Shown here: in pieces, positions 33,842 to 43,180 of the stretch
Numbering within the stretch: position 1 is the stretch's first letter
How the letters are laid out: each line of letters opens with the position of its first letter
From: UBA6898 sp964463135
GTDB lineage: Bacteria > Nitrospirota > Thermodesulfovibrionia > Thermodesulfovibrionales > UBA6898
Direction: 5' to 3'
DNA: 64,000 nt
Assembly (NCBI GenBank): GCA_964463135.1
Contig: CAYXBA010000004.1
Location: 62,001 to 126,000, forward strand
The notes under the pieces: model-generated
The model's input: only the letters and a program-made list of their open reading frames with translations
Databases searched by the model: none
Told to the model about the DNA's origin: nothing
Program-made: the position numbers and the translations under genes

Positions 33842-34270
33842 TTATGAACTCTTCTTGCTGATCTTCTCAGTCATCTTCTGGTCAAATTTATTTTTATTGA
33901 TCACAAAGCGCTCATGGGTCCCCTTTGAGATCAGGTCGAGACCGTCGTGCGCCTCAACTTCAAACACCAGCCGTCTGCCATCAACCTCCACCAATGTTAC
34001 CTTTGCTGTTACCGTGAAGCCCGCCGGGGTTGCAGCAATATGGCTTACATTAATATGCGTGCCTACCGTCTGTTCATTCGGCCAGTCGAGATGAGGGTTT
34101 ATTGCTTTAATACAGGCCCACTCGAGGAACCCCACCATGAAGCCCGTTGCAAATACCTCCGGCATTTCCTGGAATTCTGCGGCTTCCGGATAGAGCGCAG
34201 GCACGGTCTTGGACTCCGGAATGTGAAAGATGAACTCTGACGTAATGCCGGGCTTCAGGGTATCCTTCAT
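33842..34270 (-). CDS. FlK-type hotdog thioesterase
   Basis: From ATG 34270 the product is 142 residues: LKPGITSEF, then FLEWACIKAI, TVGTHINVSHIAATPAGFTVTAKV, VDGRRLVFEVEAHDG and KGTHERFVI. This matches the fluoroacetyl-CoA thioesterase (FlK)-like hotdog family, with the Thr/Glu/His catalytic positions present. The physiological acyl-CoA is unknown. A start at 34312 is possible but overlaps glgP. The gene follows glgP closely. Confidence 0.85.
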   Translation of the reverse strand: MKDTLKPGITSEFIFHIPESKTVPALYPEAAEFQEMPEVFATGFMVGFLEWACIKAINPHLDWPNEQTVGTHINVSHIAATPAGFTVTAKVTLVEVDGRRLVFEVEAHDGLDLISKGTHERFVINKNKFDQKMTEKISKKSS

Positions 34271-34280
34271 ACTGTATTCT

Positions 34281-36836
34281 TTATACCGCCCATTTGATAA
34301 GACCGGGCACATAGGGGTTTTCGAGGAGATCGTTCTTCGGCAGGATCCTTATGGAGAAGCCCTGCATGCCGCTCAGCGTGCAGTTCATGCAGCCTGAGAA
34401 TTCATATTTTCCGTCGGTCAGTTTCCTGATGTCCTTGAGGCTGTCTGTGACCCCTTCAGTGATCATGCCTGTGTTATCCACGAGACCATGAAAGACCTGC
34501 ACATTGACGTGATCAGGATCGATCTCGCCAAGGTTCACGGTCGCCAGCACGGTAAGGCAGTTGCCTATCATCACCTTATCCTCGGCATCTGAACGTATGT
34601 CCTCGATCCTGATCTTTGACCACTTGCCGGCTATGTTTTCCTTGAAAGCAGCCAGCGTCTTTGCATTCTCAAAATCATTTTGCGTCACAAGGCGGAACCG
34701 GCTCTCTGCCGTGTTGTAGCATTTCTCCGTGTACTCAATAACCATCCTGTTGGTATTAAAAACAGGATACAGGGTCCTGATAGACTCTTTCATGTAATGT
34801 ATCCAGCCGCGCGGCAGTCTGTCTGCGCCCCTTGTATAGAAGAGCGGGATAACCTCCTTTTCGAGCAGGTCATAGATCGCATTTGCCTCAATATCATACT
34901 GGTAGTTGATGTCAGCGTATTCATCCACCTTGCCGATCGCCCAGCCTATGCCGGGCTTGAACGCCTCATCCCACCAGCCGTCAAGAATGCTCATATTGAG
35001 AACGCCGTTTGCCGCCGCCTTCATGCCGCTGGTGCCTGATGCCTCGTACAGTCTGCGCGGCGTGTTCAGCCAGATATCAACCCCCTGCACAAGGTAGCGC
35101 GCTATGGCAATGTCATAGTCCTCAAGAAAGACAATGCGCTTTCTGAATTCCTCCCGCTGGGAAAGGTGGACAAGCTCCCGGATCAGCTCCTTGCCGGGCG
35201 TATCCTTCGGATGCGCCTTGCCGGAAAAGATTATCTGCACTGGTCTGTTCTCATTATTCAATATGCGGGCAAGCCTGTCCGGGTGGCGCAGAATAAGATC
35301 AGCTCTTTTGTATGTAGCGAATCTCCTCGCAAACCCTATGGTGAGTATCTCGGGATCGAGCACCTCCTCTGCTGTCTTGATCTCCGTGATCGGCGCGCCG
35401 CGTCCGATAAGTTGTTTTTTCAGCCTCCTCCGGGCAAAAGAGACCAGCCTTTCCCTCCGCCGTTCATGGGTCCTCCAGAGTTCTTCGTCAGGTATCTCGT
35501 CAACATGCTCCTTATTGTTCATGTTCTGCGGTTCCTGGATCCAATTTTCTCCCATATAACGCAGGTAAAGCGACTCCATGTCATGCGATATCCAGGACCG
35601 GTGGTGTATGCCGTTCGTGATCGATGTTATCGGGATCTCTGCCTCGGGAAGTCCCGGCCATATGTTTTTGAATATATTCCTCGAAACATGACCATGGAGC
35701 TTGCTCACACCGTTGGATCGTTCGGAAAGATGAAAGGCCAGCGCTGCCATCGAAAAACCGTTATTCCGGTTCTCATAGCTGTCTGAGCCCAAGGCGAGAA
35801 AATCGTCCCAGCTGATACCCAGTTCCTTCGCGTAGTCAAGAAAATATTTTCTCATGAGCTCGGGGGTGAAGACATCGATGCCTGCCGGCACCGGTGTGTG
35901 CGTGGTAAACACGCCGCCGGCCCTTACGATCTCAAGCGCCTGCTTGAAGGTCATCTTCTGTTCCTGCATCAGGATCCGGATGCGCTCGAGTCCCAGAAAG
36001 GCCGAATGGCCCTCATTCATATGACAGACTTCCGGTACGATGCCAAGCTGCCTGAGCAGCCGGATGCCGCCGATTCCGAGTATGATCTCCTGTTGCATCC
36101 TCTTTTCGTTGTCTCCGCCATACAGCTCATCCGTTATATCATGGTCCTGGCCGGCGTTCAGCGGAATGTTCGTGTCAAGAAGATAAAGCTTGACGCGGCC
36201 GACATTCACCAGCCACGCCTTTGCATAGACCTTTCTCCCTGCCAGGTCAATGGACAGCACGAGATTATTGCCATCCTGATCTTTCACCTCTTCAACAGCC
36301 ATATTGTAAAAGTCGTTGATCGGATAGCTTTCTGCCTGCCAGCCGTCATAGTTCAGATGCTGCCTGAAATACCCGCTCTGATACAGAAGACCGACACCGA
36401 CGAGCGGGATGCCGAGATCAGAGGCTGATTTCAGATGATCTCCGGCCAAGATCCCGAGGCCTCCTGAATAGATCGGCAGGGCCTCGGTAATACCGAATTC
36501 GAGAGAAAAATAGGCGATGAGCGTATCTTTCTTCCCCACGTGCCTGTCATACCATTTCTGTTCCTGCATGTACCGCTCGAATTTTTCTATAACTCTGCGG
36601 TAATGAGCAAGGAACCCGTCGTCCTTCGAGAGTTCATCAAGCCGTTCCTGACTGATCATGCCGAGCATCTTCACCGGATTGTGATCAGCCTCCTCCCAGA
36701 GGTCATGATCCATTCTCCTGATCAGGGACACTGACTCATAATCCCAGCTCCAATTGAGGTTGTAGGCAAGCGTTCTCAGCTTCTCTATGCTCTCCGGGAT
36801 CTTTGGTATGACTCGGAAGGTCGTAACAGGTCTCAT
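34281..36836 (-). CDS. glgP: Alpha-glucan (glycogen) phosphorylase
   Basis: The 851-residue enzyme cleaves alpha-1,4-glucan with phosphate to glucose 1-phosphate. It has the N-terminal DUF3417-type region (LRTLAYNLNWSWDYESVSL), NEGHSAFLGLERIR, and the PLP-lysine region SGTSGMKAAANGVLNMSILDGWWDE. This is the short bacterial/archaeal-type glucan phosphorylase. It is divergent from the rhodanese selenoprotein gene across a 313-bp gap. Confidence 0.95.
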   Translation of the reverse strand: MRPVTTFRVIPKIPESIEKLRTLAYNLNWSWDYESVSLIRRMDHDLWEEADHNPVKMLGMISQERLDELSKDDGFLAHYRRVIEKFERYMQEQKWYDRHVGKKDTLIAYFSLEFGITEALPIYSGGLGILAGDHLKSASDLGIPLVGVGLLYQSGYFRQHLNYDGWQAESYPINDFYNMAVEEVKDQDGNNLVLSIDLAGRKVYAKAWLVNVGRVKLYLLDTNIPLNAGQDHDITDELYGGDNEKRMQQEIILGIGGIRLLRQLGIVPEVCHMNEGHSAFLGLERIRILMQEQKMTFKQALEIVRAGGVFTTHTPVPAGIDVFTPELMRKYFLDYAKELGISWDDFLALGSDSYENRNNGFSMAALAFHLSERSNGVSKLHGHVSRNIFKNIWPGLPEAEIPITSITNGIHHRSWISHDMESLYLRYMGENWIQEPQNMNNKEHVDEIPDEELWRTHERRRERLVSFARRRLKKQLIGRGAPITEIKTAEEVLDPEILTIGFARRFATYKRADLILRHPDRLARILNNENRPVQIIFSGKAHPKDTPGKELIRELVHLSQREEFRKRIVFLEDYDIAIARYLVQGVDIWLNTPRRLYEASGTSGMKAAANGVLNMSILDGWWDEAFKPGIGWAIGKVDEYADINYQYDIEANAIYDLLEKEVIPLFYTRGADRLPRGWIHYMKESIRTLYPVFNTNRMVIEYTEKCYNTAESRFRLVTQNDFENAKTLAAFKENIAGKWSKIRIEDIRSDAEDKVMIGNCLTVLATVNLGEIDPDHVNVQVFHGLVDNTGMITEGVTDSLKDIRKLTDGKYEFSGCMNCTLSGMQGFSIRILPKNDLLENPYVPGLIKWAV

Positions 36837-37149
36837 AAGTCTCCTTATATTTTGAGCATAAGAGTAAGCGGGCAGATGAGCGTAAACTTTAACTCCCTGG
36901 GAAAATCGATCAGATGCCGCAGCTGCATTACCAGGATTCAGCCTTTTAAGCTCCTATGCCGTACTCAGCTTATATTTTCCCTATTTCACCAACAAATTCA
37001 ACAGGTTTTTTGCAATGCTCAGAATCGTTATGATCAGCTATTAGCCATGGACCATGAGCTCCTGCCATAAGGGCTCATTACCTGTTGACAAGTCAATAAG
37101 TATCGAATAAACTTAACTTATAATTATAATTTTAGACAGGAGGTTCTTT
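36837..37149. other. Divergent intergenic region between glgP and rhodanese gene
   Basis: No convincing gene is seen in these 313 bp. A promoter candidate for the rhodanese gene is listed separately at the right end, next to AT-rich TTATAATTATAATTTTAGAC. The glgP promoter should lie toward the left end. Confidence 0.6.
37085..37113 (+). promoter_or_regulatory. Sigma-70-type promoter for rhodanese selenoprotein gene
   Basis: A perfect TTGACA is 17 bp from TAAACT (4 of 6 matches to -10). AGGAGG follows 7 bases before the ATG at 37150, an excellent ribosome site. Confidence 0.5.
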
Positions 37150-38505
37150 ATGGTTAGCAAGTTAGTACGCCCATTTATTGTGACTGCTGTAATGGGGATG
37201 TTTCTCTTTGGAACAGCAGGTCTGTCGTCTGCAGAAAGGCCCACGGTTCTGGCTCCCTGCAAACAGTGCCACCAGCCTGAAAAAGATCTGGTCAGGGGCA
37301 CCCTCGTATCAGTCTCAGAAAAGTTCAAGACCATTAATGTGCAGGTCGGCCAGAAGCTCGTATGGATCATCAATTACGGCGATGACCTGAAGATCGTTGG
37401 CGCAGACAAGCTCGCATCGGTCGCCAAAGATAAGGAGATCGGCATCAGGTTTACCGGCGACGAAAAAAAGCCGTACGCAGTCAGTCTGACGGTCAAGCCG
37501 CCTGCCAAGGTTGCCCCGGAAAAGCTTGTATCTCTGGACGAGATGAAAAAATTTGTGGATATGGGCCCTGAAAAAGGCGGGTACCTTCTCGTTGATTCAA
37601 GACCCAAGCCAAGGTTCAACGAAGGCCATATACCCCATGCAGTATCACTTGATAACGCCAAATTTGATGAACTGAAGGATAAGATACTGCCAAAAGAAAA
37701 AGATAAGATCATTATCTTCTACTGCGGCGGCGTTACCTGAAGGATGAGCCCAGAGTCTGCCCGTCGGGCAGAAGCAGCAGGCTACACCAAGGTTAAGGTA
37801 TTCCACGATGGACTCCCGGTCTGGAAAAAAGGCGGCAATCTTTTGGTCTCAGAGCCGGCAGCGCTCAAAGACCTTATGGAGAAGGACATTGCCCACGTGC
37901 TTATAGACCTTCGGGATGCACAGGAAGCTGAAAAGGGCTTTATCCCCGGCGCAGTCTCATTGCCGGCTAAAGACCTTGCAGCAGCAAAAGACAAATTTCC
38001 GGGAGACAAGTCAGCGCCGGTCATCCTCTATGCTGATAAGCCAAATGAAGAGGCATTCAAAACGGTCAGGGCATGGGGATACGCCAATACTTCTCTCCTG
38101 AACGGCAGCATTGCGGCCTGGACAAAGGACGGCGGCAAGACAGAAAAAGGCAAACTCGCTTCCGCCATATCCTATGTGCCGAAGCCAAGACCGGGTGAGA
38201 TAGCGATCGAAGAATTCAAGGCGATTGCAGAAAAAGGTGTACCGGACAAGATCATTCTTGACGTCAGGGAGTCTGATGAGGCTGCAAATGGCATGATCAA
38301 GGGAGCGGTCAACATACCCGAGAGCGCTATCAAGAACAGAATGAATGAACTGCCAAAGGACAAGGAGATCATCACGCATTGCGCCACGGGCATCCGTGCT
38401 GAGAATGTCTTTGAGGAACTTAAGGAAGCAGGCTATAAGACCCGTTTTCTTAACGCAGTAATACAGATCGACAAAGACGGGAAATACGAGATAACCAAGA
38501 AGTAG
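37150..38505 (+). CDS. Secreted heme-motif, triple-rhodanese protein with in-frame UGA (probable selenocysteine 197)
   Basis: One frame of 451 codons is interrupted only by TGA at 37738-37740. The protein has a signal peptide (about 1-28), a CKQCH heme-c motif (37-41), a small beta domain, and three rhodanese domains. The first reads FYCGGVT-U-RMSPESARRAEAAGY; relatives have Cys where the TGA lies, giving a Cys192-x4-Sec197 pair. The second domain has LYADKP instead of a catalytic Cys. The third has HCATGIR with Cys411. A SECIS-like hairpin follows the TGA. The ATG after the TGA lacks a spaced ribosome site, so restart is unlikely. Likely a periplasmic sulfur or redox carrier; substrate unknown. 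Confidence 0.82.
37756..37772 (+). promoter_or_regulatory. Candidate SECIS stem-loop of rhodanese gene
   Basis: TCTGCCC pairs perfectly with GGGCAGA around GTC, with 22 nt between the UGA and the loop. Spacing and G/U at the loop start fit the bacterial SECIS consensus. Confidence 0.65.
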
Positions 38506-38513
38506 TATCCGAC

Positions 38514-38558
38514 GATCCGTCAGGAAGGCAGGTTGTTTATCGGCTTTCCTGACGGATC
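38514..38558 (+). terminator. Long hairpin downstream of rhodanese gene
   Basis: GATCCGTCAGGAA pairs perfectly with TTCCTGACGGATC around a 19-nt loop, 8 bp after the stop. No T-run follows. Termination or stabilisation is plausible. Confidence 0.55.
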
Positions 38559-38718
38559 AAACAATGCCCAGCGCAAATAACTCTTTTCCTGAGCCGCTGC
38601 CTGATTCAACCGATCACCGCGCAGTCGTGAGCCGCTTTACATTTTCTACAATAATCCTGCAAAATCAATAGGATAAAGATATGCGCAGTCCTTACAGGAT
38701 GCACATCTGAAAATCATC

Positions 38719-39438
38719 ATGGAATATAAAAACAGGACAAAAGATCAGCTTATTGCCGAACTCAAGGATCTGCGCAATAAGACTGCAGAGCTGGAAGACC
38801 TCAAGGCCAAGTTCATCCACGTCAAGAAAATGATGCGGGAGGCGGTGGTAAGGGCAAATGACGAAAAGGCAAAGACTGAAGCGATCATAGCCACCCTGGG
38901 AGACGGGATCAGCATTCAGGACATTCACTATAAGGTCCTCTTTCAGAACGAGCGCCACAAGCAGCTTGTAGGAGAGCACATAGGGGAATACTGCTACAAG
39001 GCCTATCAGAAAAGGGACAAGGTTTGTGATGGCTGCCATCTTGCCCTTTCTTTCAAGGATGGCCAGATTCACAAAAAAGAGCAGTTCCGGATCACGGACA
39101 GAGGCAAAATATATTACGAGATCATCTCATCCTCCCTGCGGAATGCACGTGGTGAGATCGTCGCCGGTATTGAAGCAGTGAGGGATATAACAGAACGCAA
39201 AACTGCTGAGATCGAAAATGAGGCCCTCATTGCGCAGTTGAAAGAAGCCCTCGAAAAGATCAACACCCTGAAGGGCCTGATACCGATGTGCGCCTGGTGC
39301 AGGAAGATCCGTGATGACAGCGGGTACTGGAAGCACGTCGAAAAATATGTGGAAGAACATACCGAAGCCCTCTTCACGCATGGGATATGCCCTGACTGCA
39401 TAGAACGGGTCAAGAAAGAGGAAGAGGACGAGAAGTAA
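38719..39438 (+). CDS. PAS-domain protein with C-terminal zinc-finger-like module
   Basis: The 239-residue protein has an N-terminal coiled coil, a PAS domain (about 55-160; IATLGDGISIQDIHYKVLFQN, ending VRDITERK), a second coiled coil and a C-terminal segment with CAWCRKIRDDSGYW and THGICPDC. That tail, with two CxxC pairs, ends many PAS/GAF signalling proteins and probably binds zinc. The PAS has a CDGC-type cysteine pair (VCDGCH) that might bind metal or heme. No kinase or output domain, so it probably modulates a partner. Confidence 0.85.
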   Translation: MEYKNRTKDQLIAELKDLRNKTAELEDLKAKFIHVKKMMREAVVRANDEKAKTEAIIATLGDGISIQDIHYKVLFQNERHKQLVGEHIGEYCYKAYQKRDKVCDGCHLALSFKDGQIHKKEQFRITDRGKIYYEIISSSLRNARGEIVAGIEAVRDITERKTAEIENEALIAQLKEALEKINTLKGLIPMCAWCRKIRDDSGYWKHVEKYVEEHTEALFTHGICPDCIERVKKEEEDEK

Positions 39439-39558
39439 GCTCTGCCCTTGCCTTACGGAGAGAGGATTTCGGTGCAAGCATGCTGACGGACCGGGTCATC
39501 AATTGACGAGAAAAGACACTGAGAAGGAAAACGATATGATTTTAAGGCAATTGAACTT

Positions 39559-40164
39559 ATGAATAAAGACCGTAATATAAAATGGCACAAGGCCAAGATC
39601 ACGAAAAAGGACCGCTGGATGCAGAATGCGCACAGGTCTCCGCTCATCTGGATAACAGGGCTGTCCGCCTCGGGCAAATCGACCATCGCAGCAGAGCTCG
39701 AGCACAGACTGTTTCATAACAAGATCAACACCTTTGTTCTTGACGGCGACAACGTGCGCCATGGCCTCTGCAAGGACCTCGGGTTCAGCGCAGAAGACAG
39801 AAAAGAGAATCTGCGCCGCGTCGGCGAAGTTGCAAAGCTGCTTGTCGATGCGGGAGTGCTCACCATAGCAGCCTTCATATCACCCTATACCGCAGACAGG
39901 GACGCCATCAGGGCGCTCTTCGATGCTGATCACGAAGAATTCATTGAGGTATATGTTAAGTGCGATATCGCTGTCTGCGAAGAGCGTGACCCTAAAGGTC
40001 TATACAAAAAGGCCCGAACCGGCGAGATCCCTCTCTTTACGGGCATCTCAGATCCGTATGAGCCTCCGCCATCCCCGGAGATCACTATTGAGACCGATCT
40101 GCTCACCGTTGATCAGAGCGTAGAGAAGATCTTCAGCTATCTAAAAACCGCGAAGATAATCTGA
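39559..40164 (+). CDS. cysC: Adenylylsulfate kinase
   Basis: CysC phosphorylates APS to PAPS. The 201-residue protein has P-loop GLSASGKST, VLDGDNVRHGLCKDLGFS, RRVGEVAKLL and FISPYTADRDAIR, all standard. It lies 9 bp before cysQ, which degrades PAP (3',5'-bisphosphate), so the pair makes and recycles PAPS. No sulfotransferase or reductase is adjacent. Confidence 0.96.
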   Translation: MNKDRNIKWHKAKITKKDRWMQNAHRSPLIWITGLSASGKSTIAAELEHRLFHNKINTFVLDGDNVRHGLCKDLGFSAEDRKENLRRVGEVAKLLVDAGVLTIAAFISPYTADRDAIRALFDADHEEFIEVYVKCDIAVCEERDPKGLYKKARTGEIPLFTGISDPYEPPPSPEITIETDLLTVDQSVEKIFSYLKTAKII

Positions 40165-40173
40165 GGCATTGAC

Positions 40174-41034
40174 ATGACATCCATTGCCGTCGAAAATCTT
40201 ATCTCTTTCCTTCCAGGACTGCTCAGCGTATCGCGGGAGGCGGGCCGGGCGATCCTGGAGGTCTATAATTCAGATTTTGCGGTCGAACACAAAGACGACA
40301 AGAGTCCTCTTACTCTTGCGGATAAAAGGTCCCATGAAATAATAGCTTGCCGGCTTGCCAGCTTGCCGGCTTGCCAGCTGCCTCTTCTGAGCGAAGAGGG
40401 CAGACATATGACCTATGCGGAGCGGAAGGGCTGGGATATGTTCTGGCTGGTCGATCCTCTCGACGGCACCAAGGAATTCATTAAACGCAACGGCGAATTT
40501 ACCGTGAACATCGCGCTGATACAGAACGGCAAGCCCCTGCTGGGAGTCATTTATATACCGGTGAAGAATATTTTCTATTTCGCTGCCCAGGGGCTGGGAT
40601 CTTACAGGCTCGAAGCATGCACGGCCGATGTTCCGGCATCAATGGAAGGGCTGTTGAAAATATCTTCCCGCCTTCCGCTTGACTCGCTCTCTTCGGACCT
40701 CGCGTCTTCCCGTTCGCGTGTCACCGTTATCGGCAGCCGTTCACACATGTCTCCGGAGACAGAGCAGTTCATCGCCGGGCTGAAGACCAGATATAAAGAA
40801 GTTGATTTTCTTGCAGCAGGGAGTTCGCTCAAGTTCTGCCTTATAGCCGAAGGCAGGGCAGACGTGTACCCGAGGTTCGGGCCAACCATGGAATGGGACA
40901 CTGCAGCGGGACAGGCAATTGTGGAGCAGGCAGGCGGCAGAGTTCTCCGGGCAGGCTCAGAGGAGCCACTGTCCTATAATAAAGAGAACCTTCTTAATCC
41001 CAGCTTTATCGTGACGAATGATCAGGTCAGTTAG
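40174..41034 (+). CDS. cysQ: 3'(2'),5'-bisphosphate nucleotidase CysQ
   Basis: The 286-residue inositol-monophosphatase-fold enzyme has the metal motif DPLDGTKEF, LSEEG before it, and the WDTAAGQAIVEQAGG end. CysQ removes PAP formed when PAPS is used, matching its position after cysC. Residues near 55-70 (CRLASLPACQLPLLSEEG) are encoded by an 8-bp tandem repeat that looks like a local expansion in a normally variable loop. Confidence 0.93.
   Translation: MTSIAVENLISFLPGLLSVSREAGRAILEVYNSDFAVEHKDDKSPLTLADKRSHEIIACRLASLPACQLPLLSEEGRHMTYAERKGWDMFWLVDPLDGTKEFIKRNGEFTVNIALIQNGKPLLGVIYIPVKNIFYFAAQGLGSYRLEACTADVPASMEGLLKISSRLPLDSLSSDLASSRSRVTVIGSRSHMSPETEQFIAGLKTRYKEVDFLAAGSSLKFCLIAEGRADVYPRFGPTMEWDTAAGQAIVEQAGGRVLRAGSEEPLSYNKENLLNPSFIVTNDQVS
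40345..40376 (+). repeat. 8-bp tandem repeat inside cysQ
   Basis: Four units of GCTTGCC(G/A) follow each other within the cysQ coding sequence, then a partial GCTGCC. Eight is not a multiple of three, so gain or loss of one unit would shift the frame. Confidence 0.8.
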
Positions 41035-41179
41035 ACTGTAGACTCTTAGATGCGCCCGTGAGGCTATGTCTGCCGGCAATAACGATCGATTGACAGGACA
41101 AAAACTGGCCTGATCGTGCGGCTAAAACGCCAATTGTTGGGTCTCTTTCAAGACTAACGGACTAAACACCTGCAGACTA

Positions 41180-42994
41180 TTAAGCGCCGATATCTTTGTG
41201 TTTTGGCCTTTTCCCTGCCTGAAGCACTTTTTTCCTGAGTCTGATGGAGTGCGGCGTTATTTCAACAAGCTCATCTTCCTTGAGGAATTCTATGGCCTGC
41301 TCAAGGCTCATGAGTTTCTGGGGTATAAGCTGAAGCGCCTCATCCGCCCCTGATGCCCGCATATTCGTCATCTTCTTCTCCTTGATCACGTTCACGTCAA
41401 GATCATTGTCCCGGGAGTTCTCGCCGATGATCATGCCCTCGTATACCGGAACATTTTCCTGGACAAAGAGCGTGCCGCGGGGCTGGAGATGGAAAAGTGC
41501 ATAGGTTGTTGTCTTGCCGGCCCTGTCTGCGACAAGAGCGCCGGTCGTACGCTTGGATATGGGCCCCTGCCAGGGTTCGTACCCGTCGAACAGATGGTTC
41601 AGCAGTCCGGTGCCGCGCGTATCTGTCAGGAACTGCGAACGGAACCCGATAAGCCCGCGTGAAGGGATCCGGAACTCGACCCTTACCCTTCCATGGCCAT
41701 TGTTCTGCATCTTCTGCATCCTTCCCCTGCGCATGCCGGCCTGCTGGGTAACAACGCCGACATACTCCTCCGGCACGTCTATAACCAGCATCTCCATCGG
41801 CTCATGTACCTTGCCGTTGATCTCTTTTGTGATGGTTTCCGGCATAGAAACAGACAGCTCATACCCCTCCCTTCTCATCATTTCGATAAGAATTGCGAGC
41901 TGCAGTTCGCCCCTGCCCATAACTCTGAAGGCGTCCATGTTGCTGAAATCAACCTTGATCGAGACATTATAGAGAAGCTCTTTTTCGAGTCGTTCCCTGA
42001 TGTTCCTTGACGTCACATATTTCCCTTCCTTTCCTGCAAAGGGGGATGTGTTCACCGCAAAGACCATGGATATGGTCGGTTCATCAACCGTGATGCGCGG
42101 AAGAGGCTTGGGGTTCTCAATATTTGTTATCGTATCGCCGATGTTTATGCCTTCAATGCCTGCAAGCGCCACAATGTCTCCCACTGAGGCCTCTTTGATA
42201 TCAACACGGTCAAGGCCCTGGAAGCCATAGAGTTGTGTCACTTTTGTCTTGACGGTCTCGCCGTCACTGTTGACAACAGCCACCCATTCTCCGACCTTTA
42301 CGGTGCCGGAAAAGACTCTTGCGATCGCAAGTCTGCCGACATAATCGTTATAGTCGATATTCGTAACCAGCAACTGGAGCACACCATTCTCGTCTCCCTG
42401 GGGAGCCGGGATGGTCTTCAGAATAAGCTCAAAAAGCGGCTTCAGATCTTTATTCTCTTCGTTCAGGTCAAGCTTTGCCGTTCCCAGCTTGGCGTTCGTG
42501 TAGGCGATCGGGAAATCGAGCTGGTCCTCGGTTGCATCGAGGTCGATGAAGAGATCATAAACCTCGTTCAGCACATCCTGGATGCGGGCATCAGGCCTGT
42601 CGATCTTGTTGACCACAATGATGGGCGGGAGATTAAGTTCAAGCGCTTTCTTCAGCACGAACCGTGTCTGCGGCAGCGGACCTTCTGAAGCGTCAACAAG
42701 GAGAAGAACTCCATCGACCATCTTGAGCGTTCGTTCAACTTCGCCGCCAAAATCAGCATGGCCCGGCGTGTCGATGATATTGATCCGTGTGCCCTGATAG
42801 TCCACCGCGGTGTTCTTCGCCATGATCGTGATGCCGCGCTCGCGCTCCAGGTCAATGTTGTCCATGACCCGTTCCTGCACCCTTTCATTATCCCGGAAGG
42901 TGCCGGACTGCCTGAGCATGCCGTCAACCAGCGTGGTCTTGCCATGGTCAACATGGGCTATAATTGCTATGTTTCTCAAATTTTCGCGTTTCAT
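41180..42994 (-). CDS. typA: Translational GTPase TypA/BipA
   Basis: The 604-residue GTPase has G1 AHVDHGKTT, G2 RERGITIMAKNTAV, G3 DTPGHADFGGE, G4 NKIDRPDAR, an EF-G-like domain V and the BipA-specific C-terminus (MTNMRASGADEALQLIPQK). TypA binds ribosomes and supports 50S assembly under stress. It is preceded by a 186-bp gap after nuoN and is monocistronic here. Confidence 0.97.
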   Translation of the reverse strand: MKRENLRNIAIIAHVDHGKTTLVDGMLRQSGTFRDNERVQERVMDNIDLERERGITIMAKNTAVDYQGTRINIIDTPGHADFGGEVERTLKMVDGVLLLVDASEGPLPQTRFVLKKALELNLPPIIVVNKIDRPDARIQDVLNEVYDLFIDLDATEDQLDFPIAYTNAKLGTAKLDLNEENKDLKPLFELILKTIPAPQGDENGVLQLLVTNIDYNDYVGRLAIARVFSGTVKVGEWVAVVNSDGETVKTKVTQLYGFQGLDRVDIKEASVGDIVALAGIEGINIGDTITNIENPKPLPRITVDEPTISMVFAVNTSPFAGKEGKYVTSRNIRERLEKELLYNVSIKVDFSNMDAFRVMGRGELQLAILIEMMRREGYELSVSMPETITKEINGKVHEPMEMLVIDVPEEYVGVVTQQAGMRRGRMQKMQNNGHGRVRVEFRIPSRGLIGFRSQFLTDTRGTGLLNHLFDGYEPWQGPISKRTTGALVADRAGKTTTYALFHLQPRGTLFVQENVPVYEGMIIGENSRDNDLDVNVIKEKKMTNMRASGADEALQLIPQKLMSLEQAIEFLKEDELVEITPHSIRLRKKVLQAGKRPKHKDIGA

Positions 42995-43180
42995 GGATAC
43001 CTCATTTAGTTAAAATTTCTCCGGGACCGCAAACAGGCAAAACTATGACATCGAAGTGCATTTCCGGGATTTACGGCCAGGAGTGACTACAGGTTGTTAT
43101 TTTACTGGGCTTGGCAGGGAAAAAGCAATAAAATGGATTCCGTTCTTCGTATTCGGAAGCATAACAGACTGCAAAATGGA

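Noticed and set aside
36852..37070. Plus-strand 72-codon open frame between glgP and rhodanese gene
   Set aside because: No ribosome site, unusual composition and no recognisable family; treated as chance.
37738..37740. Rhodanese locus read as two separate genes (37150-37740 and 37744-38505)
   Set aside because: The second half begins mid-domain, lacks a spaced ribosome site, and the TGA sits at a family Cys with a SECIS-like hairpin. One read-through gene is more economical.
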